A stretch of DNA of 64,000 nucleotides from the NCBI RefSeq assembly GCF_000576425.1, contig NZ_KK069999.1, positions 154,600 to 218,599 of the forward strand, given 5' to 3'. Made by a program: the position numbers and the translations under genes. This document shows positions 25,302-33,840 of this stretch, in pieces (positions within the stretch are counted from its first letter, which is position 1; every line of letters starts with the position of its first letter). Origin of the DNA: Brachybacterium phenoliresistens (GTDB lineage: Bacteria > Actinomycetota > Actinomycetes > Actinomycetales > Dermabacteraceae). Below the pieces are notes generated by a model. The model had not been told where the DNA came from, searched no databases, and saw nothing but the letters and a program-made list of their open reading frames with translations.

Positions 25302-26770
25302 GGGGCCTCCCCGAGCCGGGCCCGGGTCCACTCCTGGATGCCCTCGGCGTCGATGGGCAGCGCCCGGCTGAGCACCTCGGAGCCGGTCTCGGTGACCAGC
25401 ACGTCGTCCTCGAGGCGGACGCCGATGCCGCGCAGCTCCGGCGGGACGGTGAGGTCGTGGGCATGGAAGTACAGCCCCGGCTCGACGGTCATCACCACGC
25501 CCGGGGCGAGCGGCGCGCCCATGTATTCCTCGTACCGGCTGCGGGAGCAGTCGTGCACGTCCAGGCCCAGGTGGTGGCCGGTGCCGCAGACGATGTAGCG
25601 CCGATGATGCTGGCCCTGCGGGGACAGCGCCTCGTCCACGGACACCGGCAGCACGCCCCAGTCGTGCAGGCCCTGGGCGAGGACCTCCATCGCCGCGTAG
25701 TGGAAGTCGAGGTACCCGGTGCCGGGGCTGATCTGCGCGAGGCCGGCGCGGTGGGAGGCCTCCACGAGGTCGTGGACCTGCCGCTCGGCGGCGGTGAAGG
25801 TGCCCGAGGCGGGGACGGTGCGGGTGACATCGGCCGTGTAGAGGCTGCGGGCCTCCACGCCCATGTCCAGCAGGATCGAGGCGTCCGGCAGGATCGGCCC
25901 GTCGCAGCGGACCCAGTGCAGCACGGGGGCGTGCGGGCCGGAGCCGACGATCGTCGAGTAGCCGGGGCCGTTGCCGTGGGTGCGGGCGTGCCGGTCGAAG
26001 GTTCCCTGCAGCCAGCGCTCCCCGAGGCCCTCGGAGATGGCCCGTGGGATCTCCCGGACCACGGCCGCGAAGCCGTCGACGGAGGCGTCGACCGCCGCGC
26101 GCAGCTGGGCGACCTCCCACGCGTCCTTGATCATGCGCAGGTCCGACAGGGTGCGGTCCAGCTCCGCATCGGACTGCAGCCCCAGCTCGCGGGCGAGCTC
26201 CTGCGGGACCGAGGCGGCGGCGGATCCGCCGGCCAGCTCCCCGGACCGCTCGGCGAGCGCGGCACGGGGGCGCACCGCGAGGTCGAGCGCCTCGGCCCAC
26301 TCCTCGAGCCCCGGGGAGGCGCCGACCCGCAGCTCCCCGTGCAGGGCGTCGCCGAAGAACCCCGTCTCCCCCGGCCGGAAGGGCGGCGGCAGGTGGAGGA
26401 CGGCGTCGTGGCCGCCGGCGACGGGGGTCATCACCAGCACGGCGCCCTCGGCCTGGCAGCCGGTGGCCCAGACGAAGGAGCTGTCGGGGCGGAAGAGGTA
26501 AGCGCAGTCGTCGTTGCGGATCGGCGCGGTGCCGGAGGCGAGGACGAGGGTCCTCCCGGGCAGTGCGGCGCTGAGCCGGGCGCGATGCTCCGCGGCCGCC
26601 CGCGCGGTGCCGGGCACCAGGTCGGGGCGCACGGCCGGGGCGTCCCAGCCCTGGGCGATGTGCGCGGTGAAGGCGGGCACCTCCGCCAGGCGCGGGGCGC
26701 GGGTGCCGGCATGGGGCGGGCGGGCCGGGCCGGCGGCAGGAGGCGCAGGGGCGGCAGGGGCGTCGGTCAT
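25298..26770 (-). CDS. pepP: Xaa-Pro aminopeptidase (M24B)
   Basis: A 490-residue cytosolic metallopeptidase that removes the N-terminal residue before proline (and possibly hydroxyproline). An AMP_N domain (about 30-200) precedes the pita-bread catalytic domain. Metal ligands are D302 (LLDMGVEA), D314 (TADVTRTVP), H399 (GTGHHLGLDVHD), E430 (MTVEPGLYF) and E449 (VRLEDDVLV), all intact. The ATG at 26770 follows AAGGAGAG; the first 25 residues are Ala/Pro-rich. It is the first gene of a two-gene operon with the beta-L-arabinofuranosidase, an unusual and telling partnership. The candidate GntR site at 26883 overlaps its likely -10. Confidence 0.95.
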   Translation of the reverse strand: MTDAPAAPAPPAAGPARPPHAGTRAPRLAEVPAFTAHIAQGWDAPAVRPDLVPGTARAAAEHRARLSAALPGRTLVLASGTAPIRNDDCAYLFRPDSSFVWATGCQAEGAVLVMTPVAGGHDAVLHLPPPFRPGETGFFGDALHGELRVGASPGLEEWAEALDLAVRPRAALAERSGELAGGSAAASVPQELARELGLQSDAELDRTLSDLRMIKDAWEVAQLRAAVDASVDGFAAVVREIPRAISEGLGERWLQGTFDRHARTHGNGPGYSTIVGSGPHAPVLHWVRCDGPILPDASILLDMGVEARSLYTADVTRTVPASGTFTAAERQVHDLVEASHRAGLAQISPGTGYLDFHYAAMEVLAQGLHDWGVLPVSVDEALSPQGQHHRRYIVCGTGHHLGLDVHDCSRSRYEEYMGAPLAPGVVMTVEPGLYFHAHDLTVPPELRGIGVRLEDDVLVTETGSEVLSRALPIDAEGIQEWTRARLGEAP

Positions 26771-26882
26771 CGGGTCTCTCCTTCTCGGTCGCGGACCCGC
26801 GTGCGCAGGGTCCGATCCACCAGCTCGCGGACGAGGGCCGCGATGCTCCCGGTCACCGCAGCCGTCGCGACTCTGGTGTGCA

Positions 26883-26910
26883 ATGTTACATACCATCACA
26901 CCCTCTCGAA
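26883..26910 (-). promoter_or_regulatory. pepP promoter region with candidate GntR operator
   Basis: ATGTTACATACCAT (26883-26896) has the same ATGNTACATANCAT form as the site in front of the hydroxyproline operon. On the minus strand it overlaps a TAACAT -10-like hexamer (26883-26888); a weak TTCGAG -35 (26905-26910) is 16 bp upstream. Repressor binding would block this promoter. The promoter assignment is weaker than the site match. Confidence 0.6.
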
Positions 26911-26939
26911 CAGCCCCCGCGCCCGCCCCGCCCGAAACC

Positions 26940-26968
26940 TCGACATCCCGCGCGGCGAAACCTAGTCT
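26940..26968 (+). promoter_or_regulatory. promoter of the 27029 importer operon
   Basis: TCGACA (26940-26945), 17 bp, TAGTCT (26963-26968), placed 60 bp before the binding-protein start. It is 43 bp away from the GntR-type site, so that site more likely acts on pepP. Confidence 0.45.
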
Positions 26969-27028
26969 GAAACATGCAGTGCTGGCGGGCGCCCACCGGG
27001 GACCCCGCATTCACGACGGAGTGATGCC

Positions 27029-28375
27029 ATGCGCGATCGACCGATCTCCCGCCCCACGCTGACACGCCGCGGCGCTCTGGGCGCGGGAGCCCTGGCCGCC
27101 TCATCGGCCCTCGCCGGATGCTCCTCGCCCCTGGCCGCCGGACTCCTGGGCAGCGAGCTCTCCCCCGGCACCCTGGTGTACTGGAACCTCTTCGGCGGCG
27201 GCGACGGCGGCCGCATGAAGTCGATGGAGGACGTCTACCGCCAGGAGCAGGGCGATCCCTCCTCCCTCCAGGCCACCACCTTCGCCTGGGGCAACCCGTA
27301 CTACTCCAAGGTCACCCTCGCCACCGTCGGCAACCAGCCGCCCGATGTCGCGATCGCCCACCTCACCCGCGCCAAGCCCCTGTGGGACGGCGGGCTGCTG
27401 GAGGCGATCACCGAGGAGGACCTCGCCGGGGTGGGCCTCAGCTCCGCCGACTTCAACGCCAAGGCGTGGCAGGCCCAGGTCACCGACGGGAAGAACGTCG
27501 CGATCCCCCTCGACACGCACCCGTTCGTCATGTTCTTCAACCGGGCGGTGCTGGAGCCGGCCGGGCTGCTGGAACCCGACGGCCGCATCACGGACCTCAG
27601 CGGCATCGACACCTTCGAGGCCGCCCTCGCGGAGATCAGCGCCGTCACCGGCGGGATCGCCCTGGCGGTCGCGAACGTCAGCGAGAACGCGACGCCCTGG
27701 CGCTTCTTCTGGTCGCTGTACAACCAGTACGACGGCGCCGCGCCCTTCCTCGCCGACGGCGGCACCTCCATCACCGTGGACGAGGAGATCTTCTCCGACA
27801 TCATGCACCGCGTGGAGACATGGGTGGAGAACGGGTGGCTGAACCGCACCCTGGACTACGCCGGCTCCCAGACGGAGATGTTCGTCGGCAACGCCGGTCT
27901 CTACCTGCAGGGCGAATGGGAGATCTCCACCGCCCAGTCCATCGAGGGCCTCGACTTCGGCATGGCCCCCATCCCGACCCTCTTCGACCGGCCCGCCACC
28001 CAGGGCGACTCGCACACCTTCATCCTGCCGCGCAAGGACCGCAGTCCCGAGGACCGCGCCCGCGCGATGGGCTTCATCGCCTCGCTGCTGAAGCAGTCGA
28101 TGACCTGGGCCGAGGGCGGGCACGTGCCCACCTACCTGCCCACCTTCGAGAGCGCCGAGTACACGGCGCTGCTACCGCAGGCCGACTACGCCTCCGCCGC
28201 GGACAACACCTACTACGACGACCCCGCCTGGTACGGCGGCTCCGGCTCGACCTTCGAGAACACCGTGGGCCCGCAGCTGGGGCTGGTCCAGCAGGGCACG
28301 CAGTCGCCCGAGGACGCGCTGGCCCACATCAGGGCGCAGCTCGACGTCTACCTGTCCACCCCCAGCCCCCTCTGA
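27029..28375 (+). CDS. sugar-binding lipoprotein of the ABC importer (family 2)
   Basis: A 448-residue solute-binding protein with a twin-arginine/lipobox signal (LTRRGALGAGALAASSALAGCSS). The mature part contains FAWGNPYYSKVTLATVGNQPPDVAIAHL and PLDTHPFVMFFNRAVLEPAGLL, which align with WGSPYYTKLAMA and LDSHPFVMYYN in the binding protein at 32408. The two are therefore paralogues, and the latter has an arabinan-type operator, so an arabinose-containing ligand is likely here too. It is divergent from pepP/GH127, suggesting that it brings in their substrate, perhaps arabinosylated hydroxyproline compounds; that is speculation. GGAG precedes the ATG. Confidence 0.92.
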   Translation: MRDRPISRPTLTRRGALGAGALAASSALAGCSSPLAAGLLGSELSPGTLVYWNLFGGGDGGRMKSMEDVYRQEQGDPSSLQATTFAWGNPYYSKVTLATVGNQPPDVAIAHLTRAKPLWDGGLLEAITEEDLAGVGLSSADFNAKAWQAQVTDGKNVAIPLDTHPFVMFFNRAVLEPAGLLEPDGRITDLSGIDTFEAALAEISAVTGGIALAVANVSENATPWRFFWSLYNQYDGAAPFLADGGTSITVDEEIFSDIMHRVETWVENGWLNRTLDYAGSQTEMFVGNAGLYLQGEWEISTAQSIEGLDFGMAPIPTLFDRPATQGDSHTFILPRKDRSPEDRARAMGFIASLLKQSMTWAEGGHVPTYLPTFESAEYTALLPQADYASAADNTYYDDPAWYGGSGSTFENTVGPQLGLVQQGTQSPEDALAHIRAQLDVYLSTPSPL

Positions 28376-28390
28376 CCGGAAGGCACCGAG

Positions 28391-29317
28391 ATGACCGTCG
28401 CCGCTGCACCGCGGACCGCCGCGGGAACATCACGCCGAGGCTCCGGCCGGGGCCCCTGGCTGTTCCTGGCCCCCTTCGGCCTGTTCTACCTCGCCTTCCT
28501 GCTCTGGCCGACGATCTGGATGTTCATCGCCAGCTTCTTCCACACCTCCACGGTGCGCGCGGGCCTGGGCAGCTTCGCCGGACTGGACAACTACACCGAG
28601 ATGTTCAGCAGGTCCGATTTCTGGTCCTCGCTCTGGCACACCCTCCAGTTCACGCTCTACACGGTCCCGCCGCTGGTGATCCTCGCGTTCGTCCTGGCGG
28701 TCCTCACCAACCGCCTGCGCAGCGGGCAGTGGTTCTTCCGCCTCGCCTTCTTCCTGCCGTTCATCCTGCCCTCGGCGACGATCTCCCTGATCTGGGTCTT
28801 CATCTTCACCCCGGGCACCGGCCTGTGGGCCTCCGTGCAGGACCTGCTGGGGCCGACCCCGGCCGCCGGCATGCTCACCGACCCCCGCACCGCGATGATC
28901 GGCATCGCGATCGCGACGGTGTGGTGGACCATCGGCTTCAACTTCGTGCTCTACCTCGCGGGCCTGCAGGACATCCCGCGGGAGCTGTACGAGGCCGCCG
29001 CCGTCGACGGCGCCTCCCCGGGCCAGCAGATCCTGCGCATCACCTTGCCGCTGCTGAACCGCACCACGACGCTCGTGATCCTGCTGCAGATCATCGCCAG
29101 CCTGAAGATCTTCGACCAGGTCTTCCTCATGACCGCCGGCGGGCCCGGCATCTCCACCCGCGTCTCGCTGCAGCTCATCACCGACACCGCGTTCACCGAC
29201 AACCGGATCGGCGCGGCCTCGGCCGCCTCGGTGCTGCTGTTCTTCATCATCGTCGCCATCGCCGTGATCCGGCAGGTGGCCGAGTCCATGGCGTCCCGGC
29301 GCGCCGGGGAGGTCTGA
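28391..29317 (+). CDS. CUT1 permease (MalF type) of importer 2
   Basis: A 308-residue permease with six helices, beginning WLFLAPFGLFYLAFLLWPTIWMF. The EAA loop reads ELYEAAAVDGASPGQQILRITLP (about 198-220). It follows the binding-protein gene by 15 bp and precedes the second permease by 3 bp, so it is part of one operon. No ATPase follows. Similar in helices and loop to the permease at 31414, its counterpart in the opposing operon. Confidence 0.94.
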   Translation: MTVAAAPRTAAGTSRRGSGRGPWLFLAPFGLFYLAFLLWPTIWMFIASFFHTSTVRAGLGSFAGLDNYTEMFSRSDFWSSLWHTLQFTLYTVPPLVILAFVLAVLTNRLRSGQWFFRLAFFLPFILPSATISLIWVFIFTPGTGLWASVQDLLGPTPAAGMLTDPRTAMIGIAIATVWWTIGFNFVLYLAGLQDIPRELYEAAAVDGASPGQQILRITLPLLNRTTTLVILLQIIASLKIFDQVFLMTAGGPGISTRVSLQLITDTAFTDNRIGAASAASVLLFFIIVAIAVIRQVAESMASRRAGEV

Positions 29318-29320
29318 GAC

Positions 29321-30229
29321 ATGTCCGCCACCGCACCCCCTTCCGGCATGAAAGGCGCGATCAGCGCCGCCGCCCCGGTGCAGCGCCCGGCCCGGCCCGG
29401 CTCCTCCAGCGGGAGCACCTTCCGGATCGTCTCCGCGATCGTGCTGGCGGTCTTCGCCGTCCTGTGGCTGGTGCCGAGCCTGTTCGCCCTGAAGACCTCG
29501 CTGTCCGACAACGGCACCGCGGCTCTCGGCGCGGCGGAGATCCTCCAGGACTGGAGCCCGACGTTCTACTCCTACGCCACGCTGCTGGGCGCCGGGGACA
29601 TCTGGAACTGGTACCTCGCCAGTGCCATCACCTCGATCCTCACCACGGTGCTCACGCTGCTGCTGGCCTCCATGTGCGCCTTCGCGCTCTCGCGGCTGGT
29701 CTTCCGCGGCCGCAACGCCGTGATGCTGCTGATCCTGCTGGGCATCATGATCCCCGGCCAGGTCCTCGTGGTGCCGACCTTCCAGATGCTCGGCTGGATG
29801 AACCTGCTGAACACCTACTGGGCGGTGATCTTCCCGCAGGTGCCGGCGGTGATCGCGGTCTTCATCTTCAAGCAGTTCTTCGACGGGATCCCCCGGGAGC
29901 TCGAGGAGGCCGCCCGCATCGACGGCGCCGGCCTGTGGAAGATCTACTGGCGCGTCATCATGCCGCTGTCGCGGCCGGTGATCGCCGCCGTCGCGGTGCT
30001 GACCTTCGTGGGCGTGTGGAACAACCTCATGCTCCCGCTGTTCGTCATCTCCAACCCGGATCTCATGACGATCCCCGTCGGCCTCGCCACGGTGCAGGGC
30101 TCCTTCGGGCAGCGCTACGCCGACATCCAGGCCGGGGCCATCCTCGCCGCCCTGCCGCTGGTCGCCCTGTACCTCGTCTTCCAGCGCCAGATCGTCGAGG
30201 GCGTGACCGGCACCGGCCTGAAGGGCTGA
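29321..30229 (+). CDS. CUT1 permease (MalG type) of importer 2
   Basis: A 302-residue permease with six helices; EAA loop ELEEAARIDGAGLWKIYWRVIMP and the usual terminal GVTGTGLKG. It ends the operon 27029-30229 and faces the opposing operon ending at 30512 across a duplicated hairpin region. Its closest relative in the window is the permease at 30512. Confidence 0.94.
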   Translation: MSATAPPSGMKGAISAAAPVQRPARPGSSSGSTFRIVSAIVLAVFAVLWLVPSLFALKTSLSDNGTAALGAAEILQDWSPTFYSYATLLGAGDIWNWYLASAITSILTTVLTLLLASMCAFALSRLVFRGRNAVMLLILLGIMIPGQVLVVPTFQMLGWMNLLNTYWAVIFPQVPAVIAVFIFKQFFDGIPRELEEAARIDGAGLWKIYWRVIMPLSRPVIAAVAVLTFVGVWNNLMLPLFVISNPDLMTIPVGLATVQGSFGQRYADIQAGAILAALPLVALYLVFQRQIVEGVTGTGLKG

Positions 30230-30242
30230 CCTGGCGAGCCGG

Positions 30243-30485
30243 CGAGTGCCGGGTGGCGAGCCGCCGAGGTGCCGATCCGGGCTCGGAATCCGGCACTCGT
30301 GGCCCCCACGGCACTGCCCGCCCGTCGCGCGGTCGGCGCGGCGGGCGGGCAGGGGCCGGGAGACATCGGCTCGCCGAGTGCCGGGTGGCGAGCCGCAGAG
30401 GGGCCGATCCGGGCTCGTAATCCGGCACTCGTCGGCCCACACGGCACTGCCCGCCCGTCGCGCGGTCGGCGCGGCGGGCGGGCAG
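30243..30485. repeat. duplicated ~110-bp hairpin element between convergent operons
   Basis: Two copies (about 30243-30352 and 30375-30485, offset 132 bp, one indel and few mismatches). Each has an outer dyad CGAGTGCCGG...CCGGCACTCG and then a GC hairpin, CTGCCCGCCCG...CGGGCGGGCAG. The elements lie exactly between the two converging importer operons and probably terminate both transcripts. No gene is visible in the 282-bp gap. Confidence 0.8.
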
Positions 30486-30511
30486 TGGGCGGGAGGCGTC
30501 GGCCGGGCGGC

Positions 30512-31417
30512 TCAGGTGCCGGCGATGCCGGTGGTGGAGATGCCCTTGATGATCTGGCGCTGGAAGAACAGGAACACCACGATCAGCGGCAGCGCGGCGA
30601 GCACGGCCTGGGCCATGTTCTGCGCGTACTGGATGCCGTAGGCGCTGATGACGGTCTGCAGACCCGTCGGCAGCGTCATCAGGTTCGCGTCGTTGACCAC
30701 GATGAACGGCCAGAGGAAGTTGTTCCAGGCGCCGATGAACACGAAGATCGAGACCGCACCGAGGATCGGCCGCGACAGCGGCAGGATGATGCTCAGGAGG
30801 ATCCGGAACCGGCTCGCGCCGTCCATGAGGGCGGCCTCCTCGAGCTCGTAGGGGATCTGGTCGAAGAACTTCATGAGGATGAAGACCATCGGGGCCGCGA
30901 CCACCTGCGGGAGGATGATGCCCCAGTAGGTGTCCACGAGGTTCAGCGTGAGCATCAGCTGGAACAGCGGGACGATGAGGATCTGGGCCGGGATCATGAT
31001 CGAGGCCAGGATCATCGAGATGATCAGCTTCCGTCCGGCGAAGCGCATCCGCGAGAGGGCGTAGCCCGCCAGCGACGAGATGATCACGGTGATCAGGGTG
31101 ACCATCGCCGAGGTGAACAGGCTGTTCCAGGCCCAGCGCGGCACGCGGCCGGCGCTGAGGACCTCGATGTAGGACCCGAGCGTGAAGCCGCTCTTGGGGA
31201 AGATCGACACGGGCATCGCCGCGGCCTCGGCCTCCGTCTTGAGGGAGGTGAGGGTCGCCCACAGCACCGGCACCAGCCAGGCGAAGGCCAGCACCACGAG
31301 GATGACGAAGGCGATGATGCGCGCCGGCGGGATCTTCTTCCGGCGACGGCCGAGGGACGTGGCGCCGGCGGAGGCCGCCGGGCCGGGACGGGAGAGGGTC
31401 GGGGTCGCTGCGGTCAT
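30512..31417 (-). CDS. CUT1 permease (MalG type) of importer 3
   Basis: A 301-residue permease with six helices. The EAA loop is ELEEAALMDGASRFRILLSIILP, and the ends read GISTTGIAGT. A short basic stretch (RRRKKIP) precedes the first helix. Its ATG overlaps the stop of the MalF-type permease (ATGA). It is the last gene of the operon 33757 to 30512. Confidence 0.94.
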   Translation of the reverse strand: MTAATPTLSRPGPAASAGATSLGRRRKKIPPARIIAFVILVVLAFAWLVPVLWATLTSLKTEAEAAAMPVSIFPKSGFTLGSYIEVLSAGRVPRWAWNSLFTSAMVTLITVIISSLAGYALSRMRFAGRKLIISMILASIMIPAQILIVPLFQLMLTLNLVDTYWGIILPQVVAAPMVFILMKFFDQIPYELEEAALMDGASRFRILLSIILPLSRPILGAVSIFVFIGAWNNFLWPFIVVNDANLMTLPTGLQTVISAYGIQYAQNMAQAVLAALPLIVVFLFFQRQIIKGISTTGIAGT

Positions 31418-32382
31418 GCCTTCACGCTCCGTCGGGACGCGATCACCATGTACACGATGGAGATGATGATGATCAGGAAGAAGAAGATGTAGGAGATGGC
31501 CGAGGCGTACCCGAGGCGGTAGCCGGTGAAGCCGACCTCGTAGATGTACAGCAGCACGGGGCGGGTGGAGCCGCCGGGGCCGCCGCCGGTCATCTGGAAG
31601 ATCTGGTCGAAGACCTTCAGGGAGGCGAGGATCTGCAGCACGAGCACCAGCACGGTGGTCGGGGCCAGCTGCGGCAGGGTGATGGAGCGGAACTTCCGCC
31701 ACGCGCCCGCGCCGTCCAGGGACGCCGCCTCGTACAGCGACTCCGGGATGTTCTGGAGCGCGGCGAGGTAGAGCAGGAAGTTGAAGCCGACGGTCCACCA
31801 CACGGTGGTGATGACGACGGCGACCATGGCGGTGCTCGGGTCCTGCAGCCACGTCGGCCCGGTGATGCCGAACCAGCCCAGGAAGGTGTTCACCAGGCCC
31901 AGCTGCGGGTTGTACATCCACACCCAGAACTGCGAGACCACGGTCGAGGCCAGCAGGAACGGCAGGAAGAACGAGAGCCGCCAGAGCCACTGGCCCGGCA
32001 GGCCGGTGTTCACCAGCACGGCGAGCACGAGCGCGACCACGACCAGCGGGACGGTCGAGAGCACGGTGAACCAGACGGTGTTGCCCAGCGAGGTCCACAC
32101 GTTGGCGTCGCCGAGGGCCTCGACCCAGTTGTCCAGGCCGACGAACTGGGTGTTGGTGCCGGCGAGGCTGGTGCCGGTGAAGCTCATCCAGAAGCCGTAG
32201 ATGGTGGGCCAGATGAGGAAGAGCCCGAAGGCGATGAGGAAGGGTGCGCAGTAGAGCCACCCGCGCAGGGTGTCGGTGCGGCGCCGGGCGCGCCGCCCCT
32301 CGGTCAGGTGCGAGGTGTCCCCCGCCGGCACGGAGCCGGTGCGGGCGCCGCTCGGTGCGGCGAGACCGTCAGCAGTGGTCAT
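31414..32382 (-). CDS. CUT1 permease (MalF type) of importer 3
   Basis: A 322-residue permease, first helix WLYCAPFLIAFGLFLIWPTIYGF, EAA loop SLYEAASLDGAGAWRKFRSITLP. AAGGAGA stands at the right distance before the ATG at 32382. The binding-protein gene ends 25 bp upstream. Shares its layout with the permease at 28391, supporting a duplication that produced the two importers. Confidence 0.94.
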   Translation of the reverse strand: MTTADGLAAPSGARTGSVPAGDTSHLTEGRRARRRTDTLRGWLYCAPFLIAFGLFLIWPTIYGFWMSFTGTSLAGTNTQFVGLDNWVEALGDANVWTSLGNTVWFTVLSTVPLVVVALVLAVLVNTGLPGQWLWRLSFFLPFLLASTVVSQFWVWMYNPQLGLVNTFLGWFGITGPTWLQDPSTAMVAVVITTVWWTVGFNFLLYLAALQNIPESLYEAASLDGAGAWRKFRSITLPQLAPTTVLVLVLQILASLKVFDQIFQMTGGGPGGSTRPVLLYIYEVGFTGYRLGYASAISYIFFFLIIIISIVYMVIASRRSVKA

Positions 32383-32407
32383 CGGTCGTCTCCTTCGACG
32401 GGCTGGA

Positions 32408-33757
32408 TCACATCGGGCTCGGCTTGGCGAGCAGGTCGTTGATGCGGGCCACGAAGGCGTTCCAGCCCTCGAGCGGTTCGGCGCGGCGCGCCCAGACGTT
32501 CTGCATGTCGTTGCCGAAGTACGTGTGGAAGTCGCTGCCCGAGCCGGTGAACCACGCGGGCGGGTCGTAGACCAGGTAGTCGCTGGCGTCGGCGTAGTGC
32601 GACTGCGGGACGAGGTCGGCGTAGGCCGGGTCCTGGACCACGGGGCTGTAGGCGGGGATGTGCCCGGCGTTGGCCCACTGGATCGAGTTCTTGAGGATGT
32701 ACGCGACCATCGCGTGGACGTTGCGGCGGCGCTCCTCGTTCGGGGAGCTCTGGTGCGGCAGCACGAAGGAGTGGGAGTCCGCGTAGGCGGCGGGCCTGCC
32801 CAGCACCCCGGGGATGACCTGCATGTCGAAGGGGACGCCCTCGTTGCGGTAGCTGCCGATCTCCCACACGCCGCCGTAGAAGGCGCCGCTGCCACCGGTG
32901 GCGAACTCGGAGATGGCGGTGCCGCCGTCGTGCGAGGAGTTGCCGACCTCGCCGTCGATCAGCGTGAGGATGTACTCGATCGCCTGGATCGCCAGCTCCT
33001 CCTGGTACTGCATCGTGCCGCCCTCGGGCAGCTCGATGGTGCCGCCGAGCTGGGTGTAGTACGTGCAGAACATGCGCCACTGGTTGGAGCCGTCGCCCAG
33101 GTACCCCCAGGAGAGGCCGAACCCGCTGGGGGCCTGCGCGCCCAGCGCCAGCAGCTGCTCGCGGTACTCCTCCGGGCTGGAGACGGGCAGCAGCAGCCCG
33201 TCGGTGCCGAGCTGGCCCGCGGCCTCGGCGATCTCCGTGTTGTAGTACATGACGAAGGGGTGCGAGTCCAGGGCGATGTCCAGGAGCTTGCCCTCGACCA
33301 TCATCTTGTCCCAGATCAGCTCCGGGAAGTCCTCCTGGCGCACGCCGAACTCGCCGAGCAGGTCCAGGTCCCACTCGTCGAGCAGGCCGCCCGGGGCGTA
33401 GCCGGGGATGCGGGCGGCGTGCATGACGGCGACGTCCGGGGCGCGGCCGCCGGCGGAGGCCATCGCGAGCTTCGTGTAGTAGGGCGATCCCCAGGCGAGG
33501 ACCGTCGGGGTCACCGTGGCGGCGCCGTCGGTGGCCATGTAGCCGTCCAGCAGCTCGCTCATGGTCACGCCGTCGGGCCCCGAGAGGAGGTGCCAGAAGG
33601 CGATGTCGTCGGCGGGGCGGGCGGCGGCGCCGCAGCCGGCGAGCGCGCCGAGGGCCCCGAGGGCTCCGAGGCCGCCTGCTCCTCGCAGCAGCGACCGACG
33701 GTCGATGCCGCCGGATCGGGGCGGTCCGGCGCTGGGGCCGGCAGAAAGGTGCGTCAT
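32408..33757 (-). CDS. sugar-binding lipoprotein of the ABC importer (family 2 paralogue)
   Basis: A 449-residue solute-binding protein with signal IDRRSLLRGAGGLGALGALGALAGCGA (twin Arg plus lipobox). It is a paralogue of the 27029 protein (shared WGSPYYTK, LDSHPFVMYYN and DPPAWFTGSGSDF against DPAWYGGSGSTF). ATG 33757 is preferred over the GTG nine bases earlier because GAGGTGG stands six bases before it. A promoter with TTGACG and TAAGTT holds the operator TACAACGTTGCA in its spacer, so the importer is probably induced with the arabinan enzymes and imports arabino-oligosaccharides. Confidence 0.93.
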   Translation of the reverse strand: MTHLSAGPSAGPPRSGGIDRRSLLRGAGGLGALGALGALAGCGAAARPADDIAFWHLLSGPDGVTMSELLDGYMATDGAATVTPTVLAWGSPYYTKLAMASAGGRAPDVAVMHAARIPGYAPGGLLDEWDLDLLGEFGVRQEDFPELIWDKMMVEGKLLDIALDSHPFVMYYNTEIAEAAGQLGTDGLLLPVSSPEEYREQLLALGAQAPSGFGLSWGYLGDGSNQWRMFCTYYTQLGGTIELPEGGTMQYQEELAIQAIEYILTLIDGEVGNSSHDGGTAISEFATGGSGAFYGGVWEIGSYRNEGVPFDMQVIPGVLGRPAAYADSHSFVLPHQSSPNEERRRNVHAMVAYILKNSIQWANAGHIPAYSPVVQDPAYADLVPQSHYADASDYLVYDPPAWFTGSGSDFHTYFGNDMQNVWARRAEPLEGWNAFVARINDLLAKPSPM

Positions 33758-33840
33758 CCTGTCCACCTCTTCGTGGTGGGGGCCGGGCGCGCAGCGGGTC
33801 GCTGCGGTCCGGAGTCCCGATGGGCTCGATACGTGCAGTG

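Noticed and set aside
26883..26896. GntR-type site assigned to the importer promoter at 26940
   Set aside because: It lies 43 bp upstream of that -35 but overlaps the likely pepP -10, so pepP is the better target; a role for both was not excluded.
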